Assembly: GCA_019359095.1 (NCBI GenBank)
Contig: JAHHHZ010000020.1
Span: 186,001-250,000, forward strand
Length of the DNA: 64,000 nt
Reading direction: 5' to 3'
Origin: Pleurocapsa minor HA4230-MV1
GTDB lineage: Bacteria > Cyanobacteriota > Cyanobacteriia > Cyanobacteriales > Xenococcaceae
Part shown: positions 46,735 to 56,159 of the stretch, piece by piece
Layout of the letters: each line of letters starts with the position of its first letter
Numbering within the stretch: position 1 is the first letter of the stretch
Notes under the pieces: generated by a model
Databases searched by the model: none
What the model was told of the DNA's origin: nothing
Seen by the model: only the letters and a program-made list of their open reading frames with translations
Translations under genes and position numbers: made by a program

Positions 46735-47769
46735 ATGGCTAACTCAAATAATACTTCTGCTGGAAAAAAAACTAATAAAGTTCTTAATGTAGACCAAGAT
46801 TTTGCTGGTAATTTGGATAAAGCGATCGCTGCTGCTAATGATGGCGATACTGTTTCCTTGGGGAAAAGTACTTATACTACTTCGGGAATTAATATTCATA
46901 AAGATATTACAATCGATGGCTATCGAGGCAAAACAATCATCAAGGGAAAAGGTGTCACCGATTCGATCATTACTGTAAATTCAGATGCAAGCGGTACAAC
47001 TATTCAAGATGTTGTCATAACTAATGGGAACAATGGTATCAAGGTTAAGGAGGCAACTAATGTCACTTTGCAAAATCTCGACCTTCATGATATTGGGATC
47101 GATAAACCAATGAGGGATGGTCAAAATAACATTGCTATTAGCTTAACTGGAGCTGACGGATTTAAAATACTTGATTCAAAAATATCTGATATTGGTCGTA
47201 AAGGAATTGGCGTTAATGATACTGATGGTGGAATAATTAGTGGTATTACTTTAGAAGATATCAATCTGGATGCAGAACACTCTCAAAGTTATGATGCTGG
47301 TGGAATAAAACTATTTAATACTAACGATGTCACTATTAGTGATAATAAATTGTCTGGGATTAATGCTTTTAATATTTGGAATGATCTTAGTAGCAACACC
47401 ACCATCGATGGGAATGAGATTAGAGGGGTAGGAGAAGACTTTTTAGCCCCCGACTATAATAAATATGTTGGCTTAGCAGGTATTTATAATGAGAAAAGCT
47501 ATAAGTCAATTGTTGACAACAACATCGTTACTTCAACCAAAGATTTCTTAGCATTTGACTCTACAGAATTTACGACTAAAACTATGAAACTAGGTGATAA
47601 TAATGAGTTTTCTAGTATGCGAATAGATACAACCGACTATTGGGCAAATGAGAAATTAGAAACACAGGTTGCCATAACTGAAGATCCTGATGCAGCCAAC
47701 TTTGCCCTCTTTGAGGATGACTTTTACTCAGGTGGTACTTTTGGTGGTGATACTACTGGTGGTGTCTAG
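46735..47769 (+). CDS. Parallel beta-helix repeat protein
   Basis: This 344-residue protein has no signal peptide. After a short Asn/Ser-rich start, residues about 20-280 have beta-helix turns like those of mannuronan epimerase and pectate lyase folds (DGDTVSLGKSTYTTSGI, KDITIDGYRGKTIIKGKG, ITLEDINLDAEHS). The C-terminus is acidic and glycine-rich (FEDDFYSGGTFGG), possibly a secretion signal of the type used with type I export. The substrate is unknown. It may be a second polysaccharide-handling protein alongside the lipoprotein at 712. Confidence 0.8.
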   Translation: MANSNNTSAGKKTNKVLNVDQDFAGNLDKAIAAANDGDTVSLGKSTYTTSGINIHKDITIDGYRGKTIIKGKGVTDSIITVNSDASGTTIQDVVITNGNNGIKVKEATNVTLQNLDLHDIGIDKPMRDGQNNIAISLTGADGFKILDSKISDIGRKGIGVNDTDGGIISGITLEDINLDAEHSQSYDAGGIKLFNTNDVTISDNKLSGINAFNIWNDLSSNTTIDGNEIRGVGEDFLAPDYNKYVGLAGIYNEKSYKSIVDNNIVTSTKDFLAFDSTEFTTKTMKLGDNNEFSSMRIDTTDYWANEKLETQVAITEDPDAANFALFEDDFYSGGTFGGDTTGGV

Positions 47770-47812
47770 TTTGACAAAAGCTGTAAGCTATAAGCTTATT
47801 ACGTGGTTGGAT

Positions 47813-47837
47813 ATGCGCGGGCAACCTGCGCATTTTT
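47813..47837 (+). terminator. Rho-independent terminator after the beta-helix gene
   Basis: ATGCGC and GCGCAT arms with an inner GG/CC enclose a short loop (GCAA region) and are followed by five Ts. It lies 44 bases after the stop at 47769. Confidence 0.75.
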
Positions 47838-47902
47838 CACGCGCTTTTTAAATTTTCTAGAAGCGTATTTTGTATATTACAGCGAATTTCAGTTAGATAG
47901 AA

Positions 47903-47931
47903 CCTATTACCCATTACCCATTACCTATTAC
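47903..47931. repeat. Heptamer tandem repeat (STRR-like)
   Basis: Four near-identical units of the form CCATTAC/CTATTAC in a row, ending nine bases before the next ATG. Short tandemly repeated repetitive heptamers are a known feature of cyanobacterial spacers. Confidence 0.7.
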
Positions 47932-47939
47932 TCCAATTC

Positions 47940-48236
47940 ATGATCCTAGAAGTTGCAGTCTTAAACATTAAGCCAGGTATGAATCAGCAATTTGAGACTG
48001 CTTTTGTGGAAGCTTCCCAGATTATTGCCTCAATGAATGGATATATCTCTCACGATCTACAAAAGTGTTTAGAAAGCGAAAATCAGTATTTATTATTAGT
48101 TAACTGGCAAACTATTGAGGATCATACCGTTGGTTTCAGACAGTCTGCTGAATATCAAACTTGGAAAAAACTACTGCATCATTTTTACACTCCTTTTCCC
48201 ACAGTAGAACATTACCAAACTGTAATTAAAAGCTGA
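47940..48236 (+). CDS. Antibiotic biosynthesis monooxygenase (ABM) domain protein
   Basis: This 98-residue dimeric ferredoxin-like protein reads MILEVAVLNIKPGMNQQFETAF, then SMNGYISHDLQKCLESEN and YLLLVNWQTIEDH-VGFR, which are the ABM core. Family members act on small quinones or heme-like substrates, or have no known substrate; the name does not imply antibiotic synthesis. A hairpin with a T-run follows at 48240. It is a single-gene unit. Confidence 0.88.
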   Translation: MILEVAVLNIKPGMNQQFETAFVEASQIIASMNGYISHDLQKCLESENQYLLLVNWQTIEDHTVGFRQSAEYQTWKKLLHHFYTPFPTVEHYQTVIKS

Positions 48237-48239
48237 AAA

Positions 48240-48278
48240 TGGCGATCCCGAAGGGTAGGCGGAGCCTAATCGCTTTTT
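48240..48278 (+). terminator. Hairpin with T-run after the ABM gene
   Basis: GGCGAT and ATCGCT arms, with an inner AGGC/GCCT stem, are followed by TTTTT. It starts 4 bases after the stop at 48236. The inner sequence (AAGGGTAGGCGGAGCC) has the look of a dispersed cyanobacterial palindrome reused as a terminator. Confidence 0.6.
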
Positions 48279-48286
48279 AGCATCCT

Positions 48287-48429
48287 ACTCACGGGGTGAC
48301 AAGCAAATTCAAAGCTTTACTGATAGAGGAGTAGTGAGGTAGAGGGGTAATACTCCAATAACTCCACCACTCCACCACTCCAAATAGCCAATCCCTGTCT
48401 TATTTTTAATCTAGTTGTCACCCCGTTAG
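48287..48429. mobile_element. 143-bp MITE-like element with 12-bp inverted repeats and 8-bp direct flanks
   Basis: ACGGGGTGACAA at 48291-48302 and its exact inverse at 48415-48426 lie a few bases inside two direct copies of AGCATCCT (48279-48286 and 48430-48437), which look like a target-site duplication. Between them are tandem CACTCCAC-like units and no ORF. The outer 3-4 bases of each end do not match, so the true boundary may differ slightly. Confidence 0.6.
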
Positions 48430-48530
48430 AGCATCCTGAATCAAGATCTAAGGTTTCAATCTAATCTCCCGTAAGAGTGAAGTTAAGTATTAAAATTAGG
48501 AAGTCTTCGTGAAACCTCTTTTAGACAATT

Positions 48531-50180
48531 GTGTCGATGGATAACAATCTTGTAGGACAGACTATTCAGGGACGTTATTACGTCGTTAGGCAACTGGGAA
48601 GAGGTGGCGTAGGAGTCACTTTTTTAGCTAAGGATCAGCAGTGTTTTGATAGCCCGTGTGTCGTTAAACAGCTTCAGCCTAAAACTAGCAATCCTCAAAC
48701 CATAGCCATAGCCCGAAGATTATTTAATCGGGAAGCTGAAATCATGAATAGTTTGGGTCATTGCGATCGCATTCCCCGATTATTGGCTTATTTTGAACAG
48801 AATCACGAGTTTTTCTTAGTTCAAGAATTGATTGAGGGACATGATCTAAGCCAAGAAATTTTGCCTGGTCAACCTTGGTCAGAAGCCAAAACCTTGGCTC
48901 TACTACAGGATATTCTCGAAGTACTACTAATTGTCCAGCAGCATAACGTCATTCATCGTGACCTTAAGCCTTCTAACTTAATGCGCCGTAGTCAAGATAA
49001 CAAAATTATCTTGATTGATTTTGGCTCTGTCAAGCAGGTAACCACACAAATTGTTGATGCTGCGGGACAGGTAAAACAGACCGTGGCAGTAGGAACTAAA
49101 TCTTATATGCCGATGGAGCAGATGATGGGTCGTCCTGGTTTTTATAGCGATATTTACGCTTTGGGTGTCATCGCTATCCAAGCCTTGACAGGAATCCATC
49201 CTCGCGAATTTACCATTGATGATGATGGTGAAATAATTTGGCGTAATAAACTCAATCGTCAAGTTCACTATCAACCTCGGTTTCTCGATCTGCTAGATCG
49301 GATGGTGCGCTATCGTCATCAAGATAGATACAGTTCGGCAGGAGTCGTCTTGTCAGACTTGAAGCAATTAGATGCTGCACAAAATAACAATAGGGAAACG
49401 CTGATTATCTCCAAGAGCGCTACTCCAAAACCTCAGCAACCCAAGCCTGTAGACAATATAAATCGAACAACTACCGTTGTTAATAGTCAACCTACACCAA
49501 TTAACCAGCCAGTCCATAACCAAGCTATTAATCAAACTACAGTAATCACTAATCCTGCTAGATATTGGCAACCAAATTCCAGATCGCCAGTTATTAAATC
49601 CTCTAAATCGAAGTCTAAGTCTAAATCTAAGTCTAAATTACCTCTGGTGCTAGGCTTGCTTGCACTACTAGCTGCTCTAGTAGGATGGATGATCGTCAAG
49701 CAGATTAAGAGTCCACAACTGGCGTTTTCGCTGTATGAAAATTACAGCCTGGGTTTTCGTGTCGATTATCCTCAAAACTGGTCAAAGCAAAATCGAGATG
49801 ACTTTTTAGCGACAGGGGTAGTATTTTTTTCCCCTTTAGAAAATGATGCAGATCAGTTTAAAGAGCAGGTTAGTGTCTTAGTCGAAAATCTATCCACAGA
49901 TCTACCCTTATCTAAGTACACAGAATTATCCCTCTCGGAAATTAAGCAGCTTTCCGACCCGAATATCGGCGAAGCTCAAGTAGTTGCTATGGGCGCTAAC
50001 GAAGGGCGACAAATCATTTACCAAGGAGAAGAGAATGGTAGTCCTGTAAAAAGAATGCAAACCTGGTCAGTTAATGGCAATCGAGCCTACTTAATTACCT
50101 ATACTGCTTTACCAGAAAGCTTTGATGATTATTTGCCTACAGTAGAAAAAATGATTCAATCTTTTGAAACTACTGAATAA
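48531..50180 (+). CDS. Membrane Ser/Thr protein kinase with PsbP-like sensor domain
   Basis: The 549-residue frame starts at GTG 48531; an ATG six bases later is equally possible. The Hanks kinase domain spans about 14-285: G-loop LGRGGVGVTF, K46, catalytic HRDLKPSN (142-149), DFG (163-165). A linker rich in Q, P and N leads to an (SK)n run near 360-368, coded by a hexamer repeat in the DNA. A transmembrane helix (about 371-389) follows, then about 155 residues with a PsbP/Mog1-like look (YENYSLGFRVDYPQNWSK), probably outside the membrane. It likely senses an external or lumenal signal. The stop abuts the lysC stop. Confidence 0.95.
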   Translation: MSMDNNLVGQTIQGRYYVVRQLGRGGVGVTFLAKDQQCFDSPCVVKQLQPKTSNPQTIAIARRLFNREAEIMNSLGHCDRIPRLLAYFEQNHEFFLVQELIEGHDLSQEILPGQPWSEAKTLALLQDILEVLLIVQQHNVIHRDLKPSNLMRRSQDNKIILIDFGSVKQVTTQIVDAAGQVKQTVAVGTKSYMPMEQMMGRPGFYSDIYALGVIAIQALTGIHPREFTIDDDGEIIWRNKLNRQVHYQPRFLDLLDRMVRYRHQDRYSSAGVVLSDLKQLDAAQNNNRETLIISKSATPKPQQPKPVDNINRTTTVVNSQPTPINQPVHNQAINQTTVITNPARYWQPNSRSPVIKSSKSKSKSKSKSKLPLVLGLLALLAALVGWMIVKQIKSPQLAFSLYENYSLGFRVDYPQNWSKQNRDDFLATGVVFFSPLENDADQFKEQVSVLVENLSTDLPLSKYTELSLSEIKQLSDPNIGEAQVVAMGANEGRQIIYQGEENGSPVKRMQTWSVNGNRAYLITYTALPESFDDYLPTVEKMIQSFETTE

Positions 50181-51992
50181 TTAAGCAGGAATAATGATCT
50201 GTTCGGAGCCTCCTAAACCAAAAGCTTCATGAACTGCCTGGAGTGCTTTGATGCCATCTGTCTCGTCGATGACACAGCTAATTTTGATTTCCGAGGTAGT
50301 AATCATTTGAATATTAATGTTCTCCTTAGCTAGAGAAGCAAAAAACTTAGCAGCCACTCCAGGATGTCCAATCATACCTGCACCGACGACACTCAATTTG
50401 GCGATCGCTTTATCTCCTGACACCTGACCACAGTTAATCTGGCGATCTAGTTCAGCAATCACCTCACAGACCAACTCCGCATCGGCTTGAGCGACGGTAA
50501 AGGCAATATCACGGGTGGGTTGACCGTTGATAATGTGGCAGCGTTGGGACTGAATAATCGCATCGACGCTAATATTTTTTTGTGCTAACAAAGTGAAAAT
50601 TCGTGCAGCCATCCCTGGGGTATCGGGAACATGACGAATGGCAATCCGAGCTTGATTAGTATCAAGAGCGACACCTCTAACGGGGGGATGGTTTTTTGGC
50701 TCTTGACGAGTGGTAATTTCTTTTTGCGAATCCAGATCGACATCAAAGGCTAAGGACAAAAGATGTAGGGCGCGATCGCATTCTGATTCGTCAATTACGC
50801 AGCTTACTTTAACTTCTGAAGTAGAAATCATTTGAATGTTAATGCGGGCATCGGCGAGGGTTTTAAACATCTTGGCAGCAATACCAGGACGACCAATCAT
50901 GCCAGCACCAGAAATAGCCACCTTCGCAATTTGCCGATCGATAATTACTTCGGCTTGTTCGGTAAGACTGGGGTGGGTACGTAAAGAAGGGGCGATCGCT
51001 TCTGCCACAGCCGAAGCTGCTTTAAGAACGCGATTAACCACCGTAAAGGCAATATCATTCGTATTTCCTTCGTGAATCGACTGAATAATCAAATCTACAT
51101 CAATATTTTGAGTTGATATTTCGCCAAACAAGCTAGCTGCTACCCCAGGACAATCTGGTACTCGTAAGAGGGCAATTTTTGCTTGGTCGCGGTCGATCTC
51201 CACACCATCTACCGCTTTAGCAATCTCCATTCCTTGTAACGAGCGGGGTTGGGGTAAACGAGAAACCACTCTGGTGCCAGGGCGATCGCTCCAGCTAGAT
51301 AGCACTACTAACGGCATCCCATAATTACGAGCAATTTCTACTGCACGGGGATGCAGGACTTTTGCGCCCAAACTGGCTAACTCTAACATCTCATCTGCCG
51401 TAATCTCAGACATTAACTGAGCGGTGGGGACAAGACGAGGATCGGTGGTGAGAATCCCAGGAACATCAGTATAAATTTCGCAGCGGTCTGCTTTGAGAGA
51501 GGCTGCAAGCGCCACTGCAGAAGTATCTGAGCCTCCGCGACCCAGAGTGGTAATTTCGAGATCTTCGCTGTCGCTAACTCCCTGAAAACCAGCTACTACC
51601 ACTACCTCACCTTTATTGAGGTGTCTTTCAATGCGATCGGTACATACTTGGAGTATTCTGGCGCGACTATGTTCGGCTTCCGTGACAATTCCCACCTGCG
51701 CTCCTGTGAGGGAAATTGCGGGTCTTCCGATTGCCTGTAACGCCATGCTGAGAAGGGCGATCGTCACCTGTTCTCCTGTAGATAGCAGCATATCCATCTC
51801 GCGGCTACTAGGGTTATTGGAGATCTCGTTAGCTAGTTTCACTAAACTGTCGGTAGTTTTGCCCATTGCCGAGACAACGACAACCAAACTATCTCCTTGC
51901 TGTACAGCTCGACTGATTCTCTTCGCCACCGCTTGAATTCGTTCTACTGAACCAACAGATGTCCCGCCATATTTTTGTACAACTAAAGCCAT
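50181..51992 (-). CDS. lysC: Aspartate kinase
   Basis: This 603-residue enzyme phosphorylates aspartate, the first step to lysine, threonine and methionine. The kinase domain (1-250) opens MALVVQKYGGTSVGSVERI and has TLGRGGSDTSAVALAA. Four ACT domains follow in two pairs (for example AKIALLRVPDCPGVAASLFG and KVAISGAGMIGRPGIAAKMF), the duplicated arrangement typical of cyanobacterial LysC, giving feedback inhibition by lysine and threonine. It is convergent with the kinase gene, with no base between the two stop codons. Confidence 0.97.
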   Translation of the reverse strand: MALVVQKYGGTSVGSVERIQAVAKRISRAVQQGDSLVVVVSAMGKTTDSLVKLANEISNNPSSREMDMLLSTGEQVTIALLSMALQAIGRPAISLTGAQVGIVTEAEHSRARILQVCTDRIERHLNKGEVVVVAGFQGVSDSEDLEITTLGRGGSDTSAVALAASLKADRCEIYTDVPGILTTDPRLVPTAQLMSEITADEMLELASLGAKVLHPRAVEIARNYGMPLVVLSSWSDRPGTRVVSRLPQPRSLQGMEIAKAVDGVEIDRDQAKIALLRVPDCPGVAASLFGEISTQNIDVDLIIQSIHEGNTNDIAFTVVNRVLKAASAVAEAIAPSLRTHPSLTEQAEVIIDRQIAKVAISGAGMIGRPGIAAKMFKTLADARINIQMISTSEVKVSCVIDESECDRALHLLSLAFDVDLDSQKEITTRQEPKNHPPVRGVALDTNQARIAIRHVPDTPGMAARIFTLLAQKNISVDAIIQSQRCHIINGQPTRDIAFTVAQADAELVCEVIAELDRQINCGQVSGDKAIAKLSVVGAGMIGHPGVAAKFFASLAKENINIQMITTSEIKISCVIDETDGIKALQAVHEAFGLGGSEQIIIPA

Positions 51993-52121
51993 AATCTTTA
52001 TTTCAGTCCCACCAGAAGCATCGCTTATATTACCAGTTATTAACTACAAGTTGCCAGTGATTTGTTAAAGCTTGTATCTTGAAGAGATAGAATCTAATTG
52101 ATGTGCTTACTGTAATTTAGC

Positions 52122-53177
52122 CTAAATAATCGACATAGTTGGCGAAATAATTTCTTGTCCGCCATGCCAAATCTGACCATCAAGAGCCATTTGCTCAATT
52201 AGACTTGCTAAACGTAGAGCCTTAAGCGCTTGTTCTCCGCCGACAGAGGGACGCTCACCACCACGAATACAGTTAACAAAATGTTCTATTTCCGCATAAA
52301 TTGGCTCTACATTACTGGTGTATACTTTTTCCGTAATTCCGTCTCGTTGGTAAGAAAGTGGCTCGATAGTCAAACTATTGGACTGATGACGATGGATCAA
52401 AATTTCGTTGGTGAGAAAATTAGTCTCAATCAGGGAATTTTTACAGTGGGCGGACAAACAGCGAATCTTACGGTGAGTAACTTTGGAGGCAATGAGAGTT
52501 GCTACCACACCATTGGCAAACCCCAGGTTAGCGGTAACATAATCTAAGTTGCCCGAATTACTAGAAGTGCTACCACTAGCGGTTAGTCTAACTACTGGTG
52601 CAGCGGATAATTCTAACAGCAGATCGATATCATGGATCATTAAGTCCAAAACTACGGAAACATCGTTAGCGCGATCGCTATAGGGACTTAAACGACGTGC
52701 TTCTAGAGCCAGAATGCTTTCTGTTTGAATGACTTTACTTAGTTCCCTAAAAGCAGGATTAAATCTTTCAATATGACCTACTTGCAAAATACATCCTGTT
52801 TCCGCTGCCAGATTAACCAAGGATTCAGCTTCAACCAGATCGGCTGCAATCGGCTTTTCAATCAGGATATGTACCCCTGCTTTCAGACAACGCTCTCCTA
52901 CTTCATGATGGAGTTTTGTCGGCACAGCAATACACACCGCATCCACCGCAGGTAACATATCCTCATAATTTTCATAAAAGTGAGTTTGATATTGGCTAGC
53001 GATCTCGATGCCTTTAGCTAAATCAATATCAGATACACCAATTAATTCAATTTCTTTGAGTAAGCTCAAAATACGGACGTGGTGTCGTCCCATATTACCC
53101 ACCCCAATAACACCCATCCTCAGTGGGCGCGCCTGATTTCTAGCATTGTTTAGCTGCCGATCAAGATTACTATACAC
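52122..53177 (-). CDS. Gfo/Idh/MocA family oxidoreductase
   Basis: This 351-residue NAD(P)-dependent dehydrogenase has the nucleotide site MGVIGVGNMGRHHVRIL (residues 21-37) and EKP at 107-109 (HILIEKPIA). VLDLMIHDIDLLLEL is the conserved His/Asp helix. The 20-residue N-terminal extension before the Rossmann strand is unusual; M21 may be the real start. Such single-gene copies occur widely in cyanobacteria and may act on a sugar or inositol. The substrate is unknown. Confidence 0.87.
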   Translation of the reverse strand: MYSNLDRQLNNARNQARPLRMGVIGVGNMGRHHVRILSLLKEIELIGVSDIDLAKGIEIASQYQTHFYENYEDMLPAVDAVCIAVPTKLHHEVGERCLKAGVHILIEKPIAADLVEAESLVNLAAETGCILQVGHIERFNPAFRELSKVIQTESILALEARRLSPYSDRANDVSVVLDLMIHDIDLLLELSAAPVVRLTASGSTSSNSGNLDYVTANLGFANGVVATLIASKVTHRKIRCLSAHCKNSLIETNFLTNEILIHRHQSNSLTIEPLSYQRDGITEKVYTSNVEPIYAEIEHFVNCIRGGERPSVGGEQALKALRLASLIEQMALDGQIWHGGQEIISPTMSII

Positions 53178-53444
53178 TTTAATAAATAAACTCCTACACC
53201 AATAAGTCGATAAGTATAACCGATATTTTTTCGTTCCTGGAATGATCCAGATACTATCATAGAGATCATCAATGTAAATGTTAGTTAAGACAGATCAGAA
53301 AGTGTGCCTAGTATTTAACTAGATTAAGGTGGGCTAATTAGCGAAAAAATTGCTGTAATTAATTAATAATAATTCTCGTGATTTAAGGCATTTATCCCCT
53401 GCTTTGGCGTTTCACTACAGCTAATTTAGACACAATATAGAAAA

Positions 53445-54743
53445 ATGATTTTTGAGGCTGAATCGTATTGGTTAACTAATGCTCATGTTCCCAGTTGTTT
53501 GCTCAATTTAGCTCATCTTCCCCAGCCGACAAGAGAAGGTTTATGTTTAGTTAATCTGAAAATTAGTCAGGGAAACATCGAACAAGTTACTGCTACCAAC
53601 TCTATCGAAGCAGATCTTCCTTATCTAGATTTACAACAGCAGATCCTGCTTCCTTGCTTAATAGATGTCCACACTCATTTAGATAAAGGACATATTTGGG
53701 AGCGATCGCCTAACGTAAATAGTACGTTTGACATGGCTTTGAGTCAAGGGAATATCGACCGAGAAAAGTATTGGCAACCAGAAGATGTTTATCGTCGCAT
53801 GGAGTTTGGGCTTAAGTGCAGCTATGCTCATGGTACGCAAGCAATTCGCACCCATATTGATTCCTCTGGCAAACAAGCGGACATCAGTTTAGAGGTGTTT
53901 GCTTGTTTGCAGTCAGCTTGGCAAGATAAAATCACTCTCCAGGCGGTTAGTTTAGTGAGCTTAGATTATTACCAAACTCCAGCAGGAGTAGCCTTAGCGG
54001 ATAAAATTGCTGAGATTGGCGGTATTTTAGGCGGTGTGGGTTGGCAAAATCCCGATCTAGAAACTCAGTTAGACAGGGTATTTACTCTAGCTCAAGAAAG
54101 AAACTTGGATTTAGATTTCCATGTGGATGAGAATGGCGATCCTGACTCTATTTGCCTTCAGAAAGTAGCTCAAGCTGCAATTAGGCATGACTTTAGCAAT
54201 CAAATTACCTGTGGACACTGCTGTAGTCTAGCGGTGCAGTCTGCTGATGTAGTTAATAAAACTATTGAGCTAGTTAAACAAGCTAAAATTGCCGTGGTTA
54301 GTTTACCGATGTGCAATCTTTATCTACAAGATCGTCAGCTAGGGAAAACTCCCCATTGGCGTGGTGTAACTAGAGTGCATGAACTAAAGCAGCAGGGTGT
54401 ACCTGTAGCTTTTGCTAGTGATAACTGTCGCGATCCTTTTTTTGGTTTTGGCGATCATGATGTCTTGGAAGTGTTTGAGCAAGCAGTAAAAATTGCTCAT
54501 TTAGATGCGCCTTATGCCAATTGGATTACCAGTGTCACCACAACTCCCGCCCAGATCATGAATTTAACTCTAGGGAAAATAACCCCAGGTAATGTAGCCG
54601 ATTTAATTATCTTTCCTGCTCGTTACTTTAGTGAATTATTAGCGCGATCGCAACACAATCGGATTGTTATCCGCCGAGGTAAACAAATTAAGTCAGATTT
54701 ACCTGATTATCGTGAACTAGATGATTTGATCATTAGTAAATAA
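53445..54743 (+). CDS. Cytosine deaminase-like amidohydrolase
   Basis: This 432-residue metal-dependent hydrolase of the CodA group has the metal-binding HxH in LIDVHTHLDKGHIW, further ligands in FHVDENGDP and TCGHCCSL, and the catalytic Asp in ASDNCRDPF. The substrate-domain sequence GFGDHDVLEVFEQA also matches. The family deaminates cytosine or related pyrimidines and hydrolyses other N-heterocycles. Length and motifs are normal. It stands alone. Confidence 0.9.
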   Translation: MIFEAESYWLTNAHVPSCLLNLAHLPQPTREGLCLVNLKISQGNIEQVTATNSIEADLPYLDLQQQILLPCLIDVHTHLDKGHIWERSPNVNSTFDMALSQGNIDREKYWQPEDVYRRMEFGLKCSYAHGTQAIRTHIDSSGKQADISLEVFACLQSAWQDKITLQAVSLVSLDYYQTPAGVALADKIAEIGGILGGVGWQNPDLETQLDRVFTLAQERNLDLDFHVDENGDPDSICLQKVAQAAIRHDFSNQITCGHCCSLAVQSADVVNKTIELVKQAKIAVVSLPMCNLYLQDRQLGKTPHWRGVTRVHELKQQGVPVAFASDNCRDPFFGFGDHDVLEVFEQAVKIAHLDAPYANWITSVTTTPAQIMNLTLGKITPGNVADLIIFPARYFSELLARSQHNRIVIRRGKQIKSDLPDYRELDDLIISK

Positions 54744-55018
54744 AACCAATATTACTGGCATCGCCCAATTGTATATTTAATGTGATGATTTAGGCGATCG
54801 CTACTTCAAAACTTTGTTTAAACCAGGATCTAATAGTATTATTTTAGTAATACTTATGGGTAATCAGAGCGATCGCTAATCTCAATTAATATCAATAATG
54901 TGCAAAACTTCAAGCTAAATTGATTACAAAGCGATCGCCTATTGCCATCAACCTAAGAAACCCAGTCTTCGTCTTGATTAGCTTTTACCTCAATCTTCTT
55001 CACCCGAACTCAGGTTAT

Positions 55019-55585
55019 TTACTTCAACGCTTTGAGCAATATATTTTTAGCTTCAGAGATTGCCTGGACAAAAACATCTGTATTATCCGTAGCTTGCGCC
55101 ATTACCAGTCCACCTTGAATTGCTACCATGACACCATATGCTAAGTTCTGACTTTCTGTTTCTGACAATCCTTGTTTTTGTAAATAGGTACTTAAAGCTT
55201 TAATCCATCGTTGAAAGTAGCTTTTGATCTCAGATGAAAACTGTTCTTTAGCATCACAAAGAGCAAAAGAACCCAGCAAACAGATTCTTTGTCCACTAGC
55301 AAAGTAGGTATCCACTGTGTTAAACATCTTCCCTAAAACTATTTCTGGGTCATTATTTGTATTTAAAGGCGCAAATATATTCTCTTCAAACCAACAGTCA
55401 ATTTGTCTTAAAATAGCTTTAGCAATATCTTCTTTCCCACCAGGAAAATAATTATAAAGACTTCCTTTTCCTAAACCCGAAGCCTTGATAATTTGAGCGT
55501 AGGATGTTCCATGATAACCATGTTCCCTAAACAACTCAGCTATAGCTGCAATAGCTTGTGCTTTGTCAATCTTAGGTGCAGGCAT
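55019..55585 (-). CDS. TetR/AcrR family transcriptional regulator
   Basis: The protein is 188 residues from the ATG at 55585 (MPAPKIDKAQAIAAIAELF). The open frame reaches 55654, but the extra part is basic and lies inside the DUF1348 gene. The DNA-binding helix-turn-helix is YAQIIKASGLGKGSLYNYF; the rest is a helical ligand-binding domain. It lies 23 bp after the DUF1348 gene, so the two form an operon. Two operator-like boxes upstream at 56087-56133 suggest it represses its own operon. The ligand is unknown. Confidence 0.92.
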   Translation of the reverse strand: MPAPKIDKAQAIAAIAELFREHGYHGTSYAQIIKASGLGKGSLYNYFPGGKEDIAKAILRQIDCWFEENIFAPLNTNNDPEIVLGKMFNTVDTYFASGQRICLLGSFALCDAKEQFSSEIKSYFQRWIKALSTYLQKQGLSETESQNLAYGVMVAIQGGLVMAQATDNTDVFVQAISEAKNILLKALK

Positions 55586-55608
55586 AAATTTAAATTTAAA
55601 ACCTAATT

Positions 55609-56073
55609 TTAAGTTAAACCTGGATGATTTTCTGGTCTTATATTGCCCGACCAAAAGAACTTGCGTTCCTCAAGCTTAATTTTAACGTCATTGATACTCG
55701 CTTCTCTACGAGACATTAAGCCATTTTGAGCAAACTCCCATAATTCATTTCCATGAGCGCGATACCATTGCTGTAAATCATCATGCCACTCATATTGAAA
55801 GCGCACTGCTATTTTATGATCATCAAACGCCCACAACTCTTTGATAAGTCTGTAATCCAGTTCTTTCAACCACTTGCGAGTTAAGAATTCTGTAATTTTG
55901 ACCCGACCTTGAAAAAATTCGGTACGGTTGCGCCAGATACTATCCTCTGTATATGCTAAAGCCACTTTTTCAGGATCGCGGGTATTCCAAGCATTTTCAG
56001 CCATCCGCACTTTTTGAACCGCAGTTTCTCGATCAAAAGGAGGAAGTGGCAAGCGTTGTTCTATTGTTTCCAT
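55609..56073 (-). CDS. DUF1348 (NTF2-like) protein
   Basis: This 154-residue protein has a SnoaL/NTF2-like cone fold. The family signature is [42 protein letters not shown], then [20 protein letters not shown]. Family members are often next to TetR regulators, as here. The substrate is unknown. It is the first gene of the operon and sits under the operator-like boxes. Confidence 0.92.
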   Translation of the reverse strand: METIEQRLPLPPFDRETAVQKVRMAENAWNTRDPEKVALAYTEDSIWRNRTEFFQGRVKITEFLTRKWLKELDYRLIKELWAFDDHKIAVRFQYEWHDDLQQWYRAHGNELWEFAQNGLMSRREASINDVKIKLEERKFFWSGNIRPENHPGLT

Positions 56074-56086
56074 TTAAACTATTAAA

Positions 56087-56133
56087 CCGATTAGTACAAT
56101 ACTATAATAATTTATTGTACCAATTAGTAAAAT
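56087..56133. promoter_or_regulatory. Paired operator-like boxes upstream of DUF1348-tetR
   Basis: ACCGATTAGTACAAT (56087-56101) and ACCAATTAGTAAAAT (56119-56133) are direct copies with two mismatches, 32 bases apart, or three helical turns. Each holds a near-palindrome of the type TACCAATTAGTA. The 12-bp arms at 56090-56101 and 56113-56124 are also inverted repeats with one mismatch. The position overlaps the expected promoter of the operon. Binding by the TetR protein is inference. Confidence 0.55.
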
Positions 56134-56159
56134 GTAATTACTAGCTTATTATGAGGGAA

